64,000 bases of DNA, from the NCBI GenBank assembly GCA_019694835.1, contig JAIBBE010000145.1:42477-106476 (forward strand). Reading direction: 5' to 3'. This stretch comes from Fimbriimonadaceae bacterium (GTDB taxonomy: Bacteria > Armatimonadota > Fimbriimonadia > Fimbriimonadales > Fimbriimonadaceae). Under the pieces are notes generated by a model. That model did not search any database and was not told the DNA's origin. It saw nothing but the letters and a program-made list of their open reading frames with translations. Shown in pieces: positions 34,346 to 42,843 of this stretch (positions are counted from its first letter, which is position 1; each line of letters starts with the position of its first letter). A program made the translations under genes and the position numbers.

Positions 34346-35562
34346 TGCACCTCGATGCGTGCCTTGAGCGCGCCTTGCTGTCGGAGCGCCTGAAGGATAG
34401 CGATGATATCGCGGGGCGTGACCCTCAGTGCCTGGAAGATGCGGGCGAGGTCGGCGACCGTCGCGTTGGGAGTGATCAGCGCGATTTGCGCCTTGTCCTC
34501 CTCGGCCCCGACCACCGTATTGGTGACGGTCGTTGTTTGGCCGTTCGTCAGCGGGTTGGGCTGACTGACGTACGTCTCCTGATCGATCATCACCTGCAAG
34601 CTGCCTTGGGCAACCACGGCTGGGCCGATGCGGACATTCCCGCCGATGACGATGGTGCCGGTGCGCTCGTTGATGACCACCACTGCTGGTGTGTCGGAGC
34701 GGACCGTGCACTGCTCGATCTGGCTCATGAGCGTCATCGGATTTTCACCATTTGGTATAGAAATCTGAACCGTGCCGCCGTCGACCGCTATGGGAAGCGT
34801 CTGCGGGAATTTCTCGCTGAGGGCCTCGGCGAGGCGGGCGGAGGTCGTGATATCCCCGGCTTGAAGCTCGAGGAACAGCTTGCCATCGTACACCACTTGG
34901 TAAGGAACCGTCGCTTCGACGATCGCGCCGCTTGGGATGCGACCGACGTTGACGTGGTTTTTCTGGACGCTGCTACCGCCGCTGCTGACGTTGAATCCGC
35001 CGATGCTGACCGCGCCTTGGGCGACGGCGATGGCTTTCGTCTTGTCGGAAGCACCATAGAGCGGGGCTTGGATCAGGAATCCGCCCTGGAGGCTCTTGGC
35101 GTCGCCGATGGACTGAACCGTCACGTCGATGTTATTGCCGGGCGTAGCATACGGGGGCAGTTCGGCTGTGATGGCGACGGCGGCGATGTTCTTGGCGTTG
35201 AACTGGGCCGGATCGACGATGGTGCCGAAGTCCTTGAGCGCGTTGGCCATCAACGTCGCCGTGAACGGCGTCTTTTTGCTGTCGCCGGTTCCTTCGAGGC
35301 CGACGATTAGGCCGTAGCCGTGAATCTGGTTTGAGCGGATGCCCCGGAATCGGGCGATGTCCTTGATACGGACTTCGACGCCGCTTCGCTCGGCATCGAC
35401 CGCTTCTCTGATCTGCCGTCGGCGCTCAATGCGCTCCGCTTGCTTGACGGGGTCTTCTTGAACCTTAGCCTTGCTGGGATCGACTGATCCGGGTGCGACC
35501 TGGCATAAGGTCGAAGCCATCAGCGCGAAACTGAATATGAGGGTGAGGAATTGTTTCATCAT
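34342..35562 (-). CDS. flgI: flagellar P-ring protein FlgI
   Basis: 406 residues. Signal peptide 1-20 ('FLTLIFSFALMASTLCQ'), then a charged linker, then 'VRIKDIARFRGIRSNQIHGY' and 'GLIVGLEGTGDSKKTPFTA', the FlgI hallmark. 'AVVVINERTGTIVIGGNVRI' follows near the middle. Forms the periplasmic ring around the rod, which needs a peptidoglycan-bearing diderm wall. ATG at 35562 or 35559 (second Met), with AAGGTGA upstream. Ends overlapping flgJ. Confidence 0.95.
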   Translation of the reverse strand: MMKQFLTLIFSFALMASTLCQVAPGSVDPSKAKVQEDPVKQAERIERRRQIREAVDAERSGVEVRIKDIARFRGIRSNQIHGYGLIVGLEGTGDSKKTPFTATLMANALKDFGTIVDPAQFNAKNIAAVAITAELPPYATPGNNIDVTVQSIGDAKSLQGGFLIQAPLYGASDKTKAIAVAQGAVSIGGFNVSSGGSSVQKNHVNVGRIPSGAIVEATVPYQVVYDGKLFLELQAGDITTSARLAEALSEKFPQTLPIAVDGGTVQISIPNGENPMTLMSQIEQCTVRSDTPAVVVINERTGTIVIGGNVRIGPAVVAQGSLQVMIDQETYVSQPNPLTNGQTTTVTNTVVGAEEDKAQIALITPNATVADLARIFQALRVTPRDIIAILQALRQQGALKARIEVQ

Positions 35563-35568
35563 TTCACC

Positions 35569-36267
35569 TTAGAAGAGCCAGTCGAGAATACGAGTGAGAA
35601 GTCCGCGTCGCTGACGGTCGGCGATGAGACCCTTGCCTTCCATGCGAATCTCCGCTTCAGCAATGTTCTCACTCTTAATCGTGTTGTCAGGTCGAATGTC
35701 ATCGCGTCGAATGACGCCAGACAGCTTGATAATCTGCACTTCCTTGTTAGTCATGATGTTGCGAGTGCCCTCGATGATCATGCTCCCGTTGGGGAAGACC
35801 TTCTTGACAATCGCACTCATACGAGCACTCATCTTTCCGGTTTGGTTCGTGTCGCCTTCACCCTTGTTGCTGCTCGACGCACTCGTGGCGAAGGGTTTGA
35901 AGATTCGATCCAGGAATCCGATGAAGAGTTTCTGAGCGACGTTATTGCTGTCATCTTTCTTCGCGGACGTTCCCGCTTTGAATGTCGATACAGAGTTCTC
36001 GGAGATGACAATCGTGACGATGTCGCCAATGTTACGCGCAGTGCGGTCCAGTAATGGATTCTGCACTTCGTTCGACCAAAGAGAGCCGGTTTGCGTGGTG
36101 CCGTTCTTATCGATGACTTGCGACTGCGCAGCTGCACTGAGTAGGCATGCATGAATCGCGACGACTCTGATGACGTGGTGGGATCGGAGAAACTTGAGGA
36201 ATCGCTCCACAGCCTTCAGGCACCGTTGCGAGTTCCTGTGATCTTTGTTCGTAAGAATCAGTTTCAT
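35569..36267 (-). CDS. flgH: flagellar L-ring protein FlgH
   Basis: 232 residues. Forms the outer-membrane ring of the basal body. 'GSLWSNEVQNPLLDRTARNI' and 'GDIVTIVISENSVSTFKAGT' match FlgH; 'VKKVFPNGSMIIEGTRNIMT' is the conserved central block, and 'IIKLSGVIRRDDIRPDNTIK' follows. The N-terminal 48 residues include a late hydrophobic run ('VIRVVAIHACLLSAAAQ'), so secretion may start at GTG 36174; ATG 36267 is kept for its 4-bp overlap with the flgA stop. No lipobox Cys is seen where FlgH usually has one. Confidence 0.92.
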   Translation of the reverse strand: MKLILTNKDHRNSQRCLKAVERFLKFLRSHHVIRVVAIHACLLSAAAQSQVIDKNGTTQTGSLWSNEVQNPLLDRTARNIGDIVTIVISENSVSTFKAGTSAKKDDSNNVAQKLFIGFLDRIFKPFATSASSSNKGEGDTNQTGKMSARMSAIVKKVFPNGSMIIEGTRNIMTNKEVQIIKLSGVIRRDDIRPDNTIKSENIAEAEIRMEGKGLIADRQRRGLLTRILDWLF

Positions 36268-37421
36268 AGCTTGACCTCGACTAAACCAGCTTCCTTGAGA
36301 ATTCCGGTAAGCGAAGAGCTGGGCATCTGCGCGGTCGGATTGGTCACGACCTCAACCGTCCCGCCAATCATGGCGTTACCCTTGGTGCGTCCAGAAACCT
36401 CGACGACAGCCCCATTGCTGACCACGCGTATTCGCACTGCCGCACCGCTCTTGACTTGACCCGCTCCCATAGCCGCGACGAGATTGAGAGTGCGCGAGTT
36501 GAACCGCTTGCCATCAACCATCACTGCCACAGTTACACTGATATTCGAGCCGTTCTGTGACGTGCGCTCTGCGACCAATTCAACGTTCCCGTTGGGGACG
36601 CTCATGTCGCCGAGGTTCGTCGTACACTTGAGCTCGGCATTCGGGGCAAGGTTGGTGGCTGCTTCGGTGGCCTTCGCCGTAAACTGTGCATGGGTGACCT
36701 TCTGCGATTTGCGGATGACCTTGGCATTTGCCGGGACTTGGATGTCGAACGCCGTCGGGTTGATTCCTGCCATGCGCAGGCGACCCTGAATGCGAATCTT
36801 GTCGATACCGCGCTCCACCCCAATCGCCGGACTTTCTCCCACGATCACTGCGGCAAGCGCATCGGTGTTCGGAGCTTTGATATCGGCAATCTCACCAAGC
36901 GTGAACTGTCTATCATCGACTTCGCTCAGCGGTCGCACGGTGATGGCTGTGCCCGATTGAGTGACAACCTTTTCGCTCTTGGCAATCGGTCTCTCCGTCT
37001 TGACAGCAGGTATCAGACTGCCGGACATGCGAAGAACCCCGGCAGTTCCCTCGCCGGGATTGGCTAGAGTGGGTTTCGCACTTGCGACAAGGAATGAACT
37101 CGAATCAGCAAGCGGTTGATTGCCACTGAACACGGCCAGAACCAGCCGACCAATCATCTGCGGCTTACCGGATAGCGTAGCCTTGACATTGCCTTCTAGA
37201 TCGACTTCAATGGACGAAGGAGTACCGCCACACGTAATAGTCGGAGCCACCGAAACCCCCGATTCGTGCGACAAGCGACCATCGACTACCGTGAGCGATG
37301 CAGACTTGGCATAGACGACTCGACCATCTTTGGCAAACCGCAGATAGCCTTCGCCATCGACGGTGATCTTCGTCGTAGGTCCAAGCGTTCCGAGCAGAGT
37401 TACACACAGAGCGACTATCAT
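36264..37421 (-). CDS. flgA: flagellar basal-body P-ring chaperone FlgA, long form
   Basis: 385 residues, against about 220-250 for most FlgA. The C-terminal part (from about 155) holds the SAF-type domains, e.g. 'SGAAVRIRVVSNGAVVEVSG' and 'GNAMIGGTVEVVTNPTAQMP'. The N-terminal 150 residues do not look like FlgA; 'DGEGYLRFAKDGRVVYAKSA' resembles the beta-turn style of FlgF/FlgG hook-domain sequence. Signal sequence 'MIVALCVTLLGTLG' with AGAGG upstream. It begins three bases after flgG stops. The chaperone helps P-ring assembly in the periplasm. Confidence 0.88.
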   Translation of the reverse strand: MIVALCVTLLGTLGPTTKITVDGEGYLRFAKDGRVVYAKSASLTVVDGRLSHESGVSVAPTITCGGTPSSIEVDLEGNVKATLSGKPQMIGRLVLAVFSGNQPLADSSSFLVASAKPTLANPGEGTAGVLRMSGSLIPAVKTERPIAKSEKVVTQSGTAITVRPLSEVDDRQFTLGEIADIKAPNTDALAAVIVGESPAIGVERGIDKIRIQGRLRMAGINPTAFDIQVPANAKVIRKSQKVTHAQFTAKATEAATNLAPNAELKCTTNLGDMSVPNGNVELVAERTSQNGSNISVTVAVMVDGKRFNSRTLNLVAAMGAGQVKSGAAVRIRVVSNGAVVEVSGRTKGNAMIGGTVEVVTNPTAQMPSSSLTGILKEAGLVEVKL

Positions 37422-37424
37422 GGC

Positions 37425-38216
37425 TTACCTCTTAAGATTATTGAGAATGCCGAGCATGTCGTCGGCGCTCTGGATGGCCTTCGAGTTGATCTCGTAAGCG
37501 CGCTGAGCGAGGATCATGCGGACCATCTCTTCGACGATCTGGACGTTCGAACCTTCGACGAATCCAGCACGCAACTGACCCGCCCCTTCAGCTCCCCCAG
37601 GAGTGACTACCGAAGCCGTCCCGCTCGCCGCGTTAGCAGTAAACAAGTTCTGGCCGACGCGCGAAAGTCCGCCCGGGTTCGCGAACAGGGCAAGCTGAAC
37701 GGTCTCAATTTCTGTCGCATCGTCGCTGCCCGGAAGGATCGCGGTCACGGTGCCGTTCGGCCCAATCGTCACCGCTTTCGCTCCGGTCGGGATCGTGATG
37801 TTTGGCACGATGGGGAAGCCGTCCTGGGTCACGAGGAGTCCGTTCGAGTCCTGCTTGAAACTGCCATCTCGGGTGTAGGCGATGGTGCCATCCGGTCGCT
37901 CGACCTGGAAGAAGCCCTCGCCGACAATGGCGACATCGAGCGGGTTATTGGTCGCCTGCAACGCTCCGTTGGCCATGCTGTTCGCATTGCCGCTGTACTC
38001 GACGCCAAGTCCGACCTGTTCGGCCTGGGGTAGGCGCGAGGAGCCGCCAGTAGGTGCACCGGCAGCGCGGTAGGTCTGGTACATCAGATCCTGAAACTCC
38101 GCGCGTTGGCCCTTGAAAGCGGTCGTATTGACGTTCGCCAAATTGTTGGCGATAACGTCGAGATTAATTTGTTGGGCCACCATCCCGGTGCCCGCTGTGG
38201 TTAGTGAACGCATCAT
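37425..38216 (-). CDS. flgG: flagellar distal rod protein FlgG
   Basis: 263 residues, the expected length. N-terminal 'NLDVIANNLANVNTTAFKGQ' with the ANNLANVNT signature, 'NPLDVAIVGEGFFQVERPDG' the FlgG central motif, and 'EEMVRMILAQRAYEINSKAI' the C-terminal helix. Start ATG 38216 follows AAAGGAGGG; the 38255 start only adds a Shine-Dalgarno-encoded peptide. Second gene of the operon, 114 bases after flgF. Confidence 0.95.
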   Translation of the reverse strand: MMRSLTTAGTGMVAQQINLDVIANNLANVNTTAFKGQRAEFQDLMYQTYRAAGAPTGGSSRLPQAEQVGLGVEYSGNANSMANGALQATNNPLDVAIVGEGFFQVERPDGTIAYTRDGSFKQDSNGLLVTQDGFPIVPNITIPTGAKAVTIGPNGTVTAILPGSDDATEIETVQLALFANPGGLSRVGQNLFTANAASGTASVVTPGGAEGAGQLRAGFVEGSNVQIVEEMVRMILAQRAYEINSKAIQSADDMLGILNNLKR

Positions 38217-38295
38217 GTCGGCGATCCCTCCTTTCGGTTTCGGTCTCGTCGCCATCCCTAGCTTTGGAATCGCGTTCGGCGACTCCTCCTTGCCT

Positions 38296-38320
38296 CCGAT
38301 TCACCACGTGGTGAAATCGG
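38296..38320. promoter_or_regulatory. palindrome between flgF and flgG
   Basis: CCGATT-CACCACGTGGTG-AAATCGG, a 12-bp perfect dyad (38302-38313) inside a longer near-palindrome. Could be a protein site or an mRNA hairpin that tunes flgF versus flgG expression. Confidence 0.5.
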
Positions 38321-38330
38321 TCCGGCGTGG

Positions 38331-39059
38331 CTATTGGTTGGGAAGGCTCTGAATCAGTTTCTGAGTTAACTCGTCCTGGCTGGTAATGGAGCGCTGGGCC
38401 ATTTCATAGCTGCGGCTCACGTTGATCATCGCTACCATCGCCTCGATCGTGTTCACGTTCGAGCCCTCGATGGCCTTAGGCTGTATTTCGGGGTTCTCCA
38501 TCAGGGTCGCCCCGGTCGCGGAGAAGAGGTTATTGCCTTCCTTGGTGAACTGGCCCCTGAAGATGCCGAGTTGGGCGATCTCCACGCCTTCGACGATGAC
38601 GCTGCCGTCATTGCCGATTTCGACTTCCTTTCCTTCCGGCAGGTCGATCGACTTGCCCTGGTTATCAAGCACGGGGTTGCCCTGCTTGGTGACCATGATT
38701 CCTTCGCTGGACCGGGTGAACGCACCGTCCCGCGTAAAGCGAACGCCGCGATCGGTCTGGATGGCGAACGCCCCTTCGCCGCCGCGAATCGCGAGGTCGA
38801 GGACATTGCCGGTTTCGGTAATGGAGCCCTCGTCAAACACGGTGAACCGGCCCTTCTCGACCGACCCCATGCCGATGCTCCCAATCACCGGCCCACGACC
38901 GCCATCGGCACGCAGTTCGCGCACCAAAGCGTCGTCAAACGCGATGGCATCGCGCTTGTAGCCAGTGGTGTTGGCGTTGGCGAGGTTCTGGGCGATCACA
39001 TCCATCAACTGCTGCGATGCGATCATTCCGGTGGCCGTTGCATAAATACCGCGGTTCAT
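38331..39059 (-). CDS. flgF: flagellar basal-body rod protein FlgF
   Basis: 242 residues. Same rod/hook fold as FlgG: 'LMDVIAQNLANANTTGYKRD' N-terminal motif, 'GNVLDLAIRGGEGAFAIQTD' central block, 'EAMVAMINVSRSYEMAQRSI' C-terminal helix. Proximal rod component exported through the flagellar gate. Shorter and less typical than FlgG, hence FlgF. First gene of the operon, directly behind a sigma-28-like promoter, with no Shine-Dalgarno. Confidence 0.92.
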   Translation of the reverse strand: MNRGIYATATGMIASQQLMDVIAQNLANANTTGYKRDAIAFDDALVRELRADGGRGPVIGSIGMGSVEKGRFTVFDEGSITETGNVLDLAIRGGEGAFAIQTDRGVRFTRDGAFTRSSEGIMVTKQGNPVLDNQGKSIDLPEGKEVEIGNDGSVIVEGVEIAQLGIFRGQFTKEGNNLFSATGATLMENPEIQPKAIEGSNVNTIEAMVAMINVSRSYEMAQRSITSQDELTQKLIQSLPNQ

Positions 39060-39069
39060 CCCACAGTGT

Positions 39070-39097
39070 CTATCGGCACGCGAGAATACGGGGTTTA
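39070..39097 (-). promoter_or_regulatory. sigma-28-like promoter for the flgF operon
   Basis: On the minus strand TAAA (39097-39094), 16 bases, then GCCGATAG (39077-39070), close to the flagellar consensus TAAA-N15-GCCGATAA. The -10 ends 10 bases before ATG 39059, so the transcript would have little or no leader. Confidence 0.6.
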
Positions 39098-39145
39098 GGG
39101 TTGAAACTTGGCAATCTACTTGAGGTTTGGCTCGGTTGGGTTCGC

Positions 39146-39151
39146 TATAAT
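39146..39151 (+). promoter_or_regulatory. TATAAT -10 box, 6 bases before GTG 39158
   Basis: Consensus hexamer at six-base spacing, divergent from the flgF promoter. Confidence 0.7.
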
Positions 39152-39157
39152 GCCGCT

Positions 39158-39637
39158 GTGGACTGGAATCGGGAGATCAGGCCTCCGAAGTGGCTAGTGT
39201 GGACCGGGCGAATCCTGTTCGTCGCCATGCTCCTCTTCGTTGCCGAGATTCGAATAGACAGATTTCGAGATGACGTCGTTCCAAATCTGAATCGCTTCTC
39301 ATCAATGACAGGGGTTCCCGCAGCGCTTCTGGTCATAAGCTGCCTCGCTAGCATCGGACTGACTTTATTCGGGGCGACCCGAATTCTGCAGGGCCGATGG
39401 ATGGCTGGGATGGCTGCCATCATGATTTTCTCGCCTCTCTATGGCAGGCTTCCGTGGGAAACCGGTGCCCGTTCCGGTGAATCCGTGATCTTTTGGATCC
39501 TCTCCATTTTTCCAATCGCTGCATTTCCCGTGATCGTTTGGCTAGTGCCGCGCCTTGAACGGAGCCACAAGCCGAGGAATTTGGAGCAGGACCTCTCGAA
39601 TTTAGATGACGTTCATGTTCCGTTAACCCCCCTTTGA
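39158..39637 (+). CDS. hypothetical four-helix membrane protein
   Basis: 159 residues. Family not recognised. Four hydrophobic segments at about 15-31, 50-72, 78-95 and 108-128, then a short charged tail ('RLERSHKPRNLEQDLSN'). Start GTG 39158 fixed by TATAAT six bases upstream; the open frame continues to 39017 but that part is promoter DNA. No neighbour gives a clue to function. Confidence 0.65.
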   Translation: MDWNREIRPPKWLVWTGRILFVAMLLFVAEIRIDRFRDDVVPNLNRFSSMTGVPAALLVISCLASIGLTLFGATRILQGRWMAGMAAIMIFSPLYGRLPWETGARSGESVIFWILSIFPIAAFPVIVWLVPRLERSHKPRNLEQDLSNLDDVHVPLTPL

Positions 39638-39704
39638 AGCGGCCCCTCCATACTACTCATCAGATCGTGGTGATGCATTTCGCGATCTAAAGGAGTGGAA
39701 ACAC

Positions 39705-40583
39705 ATGAACTTATCTTTTCGCACCGCCGCGGTAGCGCTGGCCTTCGGAGCCATCGTCGTGGTCCGCGGGGAAACCATTTATGGCGTAACCGTCAATAAC
39801 CGTTTGGTCAGTTTCGACAGCTCGACGCCGGGCACGTTGATGAGCGATGTGGCCATCACGGGCCTTGCTTCTGGCGAAATCGCACTCGGCATCGACGCAC
39901 GACCCCTGACGGGCCAACTGTACATCCTGGGGAGCAGCAACAAGCTCTACACGGTCGGGCTCAGCGGCGCGGCCAGCGCGGTTGGCGGCGGGTTCGCGCC
40001 CGGCGTCACCGGAACCGACTACGGATTCGACTTCAACCCGACGGTGGATCGCGTTCGCGTGACCGACGAGGTCGACGAGAATCGTCGCCTGAACCCGATT
40101 ACCGGTGGCAGCGCAGCGGTCGATAGCAACCTAACCTACGCGGTCGGTGATGCCAATTTTGGTGTCAACCCGAACATCGTCGGATCCGCCTATACGAACA
40201 ACTTCGCCGGCGCAACGTCGACTACGCTCTACAACATCGACTCAAACCTCGATATCCTCGTGACGCAGGTTCCGCCGAACAATGGCTCACTGAACACGGT
40301 GGGCTCGCTCGGAGTGAACACCACCGGGCTCGTCGGCTTCGACATCTCGGGCACGAGCGGACGAGCATTCGCCTCGCTGACTTCCCCAGGAGCCAACGTC
40401 ACCGCATCCAATCTGTTCGGAATGAACCTGATGACCGGACAGGCCACGTTTATCGGAACGATTGGCAACGGCGTTGACTGCGCACCCCTGCGCGGTATGA
40501 CGGTTGTCCCAGAACCGACTACGATGGCACTTTTCGCCATCGGCGGTGCGGCTATGGCCCTCCGACGACGACGCAAGAACTGA
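39705..40583 (+). CDS. DUF4394-type PEP-CTERM secreted protein
   Basis: 292 residues. Signal peptide 1-22. 'VNNRLVSFDSSTPGTLMSDV' begins the repeat-like DUF4394 beta-propeller region with 'LYILGSSNKLYTVGLSGAAS' and 'GFDFNPTVDRVRVTDE', typical of that domain. It ends 'VVPEPTTMALFAIGGAAMAL' then RRRRK, the PEP-CTERM signal. Good Shine-Dalgarno (AAAGGAG). Function of DUF4394 is unknown; the tail implies exosortase-dependent surface sorting. Confidence 0.88.
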   Translation: MNLSFRTAAVALAFGAIVVVRGETIYGVTVNNRLVSFDSSTPGTLMSDVAITGLASGEIALGIDARPLTGQLYILGSSNKLYTVGLSGAASAVGGGFAPGVTGTDYGFDFNPTVDRVRVTDEVDENRRLNPITGGSAAVDSNLTYAVGDANFGVNPNIVGSAYTNNFAGATSTTLYNIDSNLDILVTQVPPNNGSLNTVGSLGVNTTGLVGFDISGTSGRAFASLTSPGANVTASNLFGMNLMTGQATFIGTIGNGVDCAPLRGMTVVPEPTTMALFAIGGAAMALRRRRKN

Positions 40584-40671
40584 CTTCTCACGCAAAGCAA
40601 GACTCTTCATTAACTTCTGGCCCGCGGTCGAATCGGCTGCGGGCGATTTTTCTGGTTTCGCCCCCGCGTGC

Positions 40672-40677
40672 TACCCT
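40672..40677 (+). promoter_or_regulatory. TACCCT -10 box, 6 bases before TTG 40684
   Basis: TAnnnT-type hexamer at six-base spacing; selects the TTG start that gives the exact FAD-binding N-terminus. Confidence 0.55.
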
Positions 40678-40683
40678 GAGGCA

Positions 40684-42111
40684 TTGGCGCGAAACGTGGT
40701 GATTGTCGGGGCGGGATTGGGCGGGCTGAGCGCGGCCATTCACGCGCGGCTTAGGGGATGGGATGTGCTCGTTCTCGAGCAGTCGGATCGAACGGGCGGC
40801 AAGGCGGCGGGGATCGAGATCGACGGCTTCCACCTGGACCCCGGCCCCTCCATCATCATCGTCCCCGAAATCTACCGCGACGTTTTTCGAGCGGCAGGAC
40901 GAAATCCGGACGACTACCTCCAGTTCGAGCGGCTCTCAGTGCTGTCGAGGATCTACTTCGAAGGCTCCGAGACGGTCGACCTGCCCGCCGACTATGACGA
41001 GTGCCTGCGTTTGCTTCGAGGTCTCGCGCCCGACGACGAGGCCGCGTTCCGAGCACTGATATCGAAACTCGACGGCTGCGTTCCGAACCTGGAGAGGGCC
41101 GTCTTTGAACGACCGATTCTCAAGCAGAGCGACTTCATGCGACCCGGTTTACTCAGCTTCGGCATGAAGTTCAACCCCTTCCGAACCTACAAAGATATGG
41201 TCGACGGCTGGTTCAGCTCGCCGTTGTTACGCGCATTCTTCTACGGTTTCCCCAGCTACAGCGGCCAGACCTACCGCGACAATGCGCCAGGCGCACTGCT
41301 CATTCCCTACTATATGCTTCAGAGCGGCGTGTACTTCCCACGTGGCGGCGTGCGTGCGATTCCGGCCGCGTTCGAGAGGCTTGCCAGCGAGCTAGGCGTG
41401 GAATTTCGGTTTGGGGCGCGATTCAAGCAGTTTGTCGGCGAGCAGTCGGTCGAACTGGATGGCGGCGAGATCCTCGAGGCCGACGGTGTGATCTGCAACA
41501 TCGACAAACTCACCGCAACCGGAGAGACGCAGGTCGAGCCGAGCATGAGCTATTTCACCTTGCACTGGGGACTGCGCCGCGAACTCTCGGGCCTCGAGCA
41601 CCACACCCTGCTCATTCCCAAGGACTTCGAGCGAGGGTTCAAGAAGCTCTACGCTAACCAGTTCCCGAATCCGCCGATCGCGTACCTCAACGCAACCGCT
41701 GCCCTCGATCCGGAGGCCGCGCCACCCGGCTGCACGAACCTGTTCGCCGTGGTCACGGTGCCCGCCGATGTACCCGCGCTCGACTGGCATGAGCGGCGAG
41801 ACGAGTACCGCGATCTCGTCTTGAGCGTTATCCGCAAAGCTGGCTTTGAATGGGATGACGCCGAGATCCTCTTCGAGCGCGTCCAGGACCCGCCGTACTT
41901 CGCGCAAGCCCACGGCAACTATCGCGGTTCACTCTACGGCCCGACCCAGAAGCACCGCGCCTTCGGCCTCTTTCCTCTCATGAACTGGGATTCCAAGCAC
42001 CCCCATCGCGCCTACTGCGGCGGCTCGGTGCAGCCGGGCGCGGGGCTCCCGATGGTCACCCTCAGCGGCAAGTTTGCGGTTGATTCGCTTGCGAAGGTAG
42101 CTCGGGGGTGA
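40684..42111 (+). CDS. phytoene desaturase-like FAD-dependent oxidoreductase (CrtI family)
   Basis: 475 residues. 'NVVIVGAGLGGLSAAIHARL' is the dinucleotide-binding motif within ten residues of the start. 'RTGGKAAGIEIDGFHLDPGP' and, near the C-terminus, 'YCGGSVQPGAGLPMVTLSGK' match the CrtI/CrtN C-terminal motif (GxxxxPGxGxPxxxxSG). Carotenoid desaturase or related polyene oxidase, membrane-associated; the substrate is unproven and no other crt gene is near. Start TTG 40684 by promoter spacing and by FAD motif position; the frame upstream to 40504 belongs to the previous gene's other frame. Confidence 0.85.
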   Translation: MARNVVIVGAGLGGLSAAIHARLRGWDVLVLEQSDRTGGKAAGIEIDGFHLDPGPSIIIVPEIYRDVFRAAGRNPDDYLQFERLSVLSRIYFEGSETVDLPADYDECLRLLRGLAPDDEAAFRALISKLDGCVPNLERAVFERPILKQSDFMRPGLLSFGMKFNPFRTYKDMVDGWFSSPLLRAFFYGFPSYSGQTYRDNAPGALLIPYYMLQSGVYFPRGGVRAIPAAFERLASELGVEFRFGARFKQFVGEQSVELDGGEILEADGVICNIDKLTATGETQVEPSMSYFTLHWGLRRELSGLEHHTLLIPKDFERGFKKLYANQFPNPPIAYLNATAALDPEAAPPGCTNLFAVVTVPADVPALDWHERRDEYRDLVLSVIRKAGFEWDDAEILFERVQDPPYFAQAHGNYRGSLYGPTQKHRAFGLFPLMNWDSKHPHRAYCGGSVQPGAGLPMVTLSGKFAVDSLAKVARG

Positions 42112-42260
42112 GCTCCGCCCATCCCGTTATGAGTTTCGGTAGCCGCTGGATGGTTCGTGCCAGCGCTGACCCGCAACCTAGGCTCTAATTGAATTCGCAC
42201 AAGGATCGAAAAAGCTGAATTCGAAACCCGACGAACATTTCGCCCGTTTCTTCTAATGAG

Positions 42261-42824
42261 ATGGTATTCGCGGCTTTTGCCTCCATCGTGATCAGTCCGC
42301 AGAAGGACTTTGCGACAGCCGAGATGCTTGTCAAGGCGTCGGACACCTTCTATCAGGGCCAATTCGCGAACCTAAAGTTAGCCCAGATGGGCAAGTTTGG
42401 CGTCTCCCGGATTGAATCCAGTCAGATCAAGACCCACAGCAATCTCTCTGTCGACCCCGCCGTTCGCAGCAAGACTTGGATGAGTTCCGTCCAGATTTTC
42501 GGGAGCCACGGCAAGCCTTTGGACGTAAGGATGTTATCGCGGCGGTATTATCGTTCCCCAACTACGCTGGCTGCAATAAAACCGAAAAGTGTCCCCAACT
42601 TTGCGTCGGACGCGATTCTCGCTGACGCGATTCGTCGCTTCTCCTTGCCAAACACCAAGCCGGTCGTCATGCGTCGCGACTCGTTCTACTCGGAGATACG
42701 GCCCGTTCGGCTTAGCAAGCCGGAATGCCTCAAATGTCACACCGACATGAAACTCGGCGATCCGGTGGCGCTAATGGTCTATGTGGTCAGCCGAAAGAAG
42801 CAGGCCCGACCGCCAGGTCAGTGA
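42261..42824 (+). CDS. DUF3365-like single-heme protein
   Basis: 187 residues. 'SKPECLKCHTDMKLGDPVAL' contains one CxxCH heme c site, in the place where the DUF3365/Tll0287-like family binds heme, preceded by 'RRYYRSPTTLAAIKPKSVPN'. The N-terminus 'MVFAAFASIVI' is a weak secretion signal, though heme c requires export. Upstream in-frame codons to 42216 hold no start. May be a haem-based sensor lacking its signalling partner; the neighbours offer none. Confidence 0.7.
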   Translation: MVFAAFASIVISPQKDFATAEMLVKASDTFYQGQFANLKLAQMGKFGVSRIESSQIKTHSNLSVDPAVRSKTWMSSVQIFGSHGKPLDVRMLSRRYYRSPTTLAAIKPKSVPNFASDAILADAIRRFSLPNTKPVVMRRDSFYSEIRPVRLSKPECLKCHTDMKLGDPVALMVYVVSRKKQARPPGQ

Positions 42825-42843
42825 GACAAGAGGCCAGCAATCG

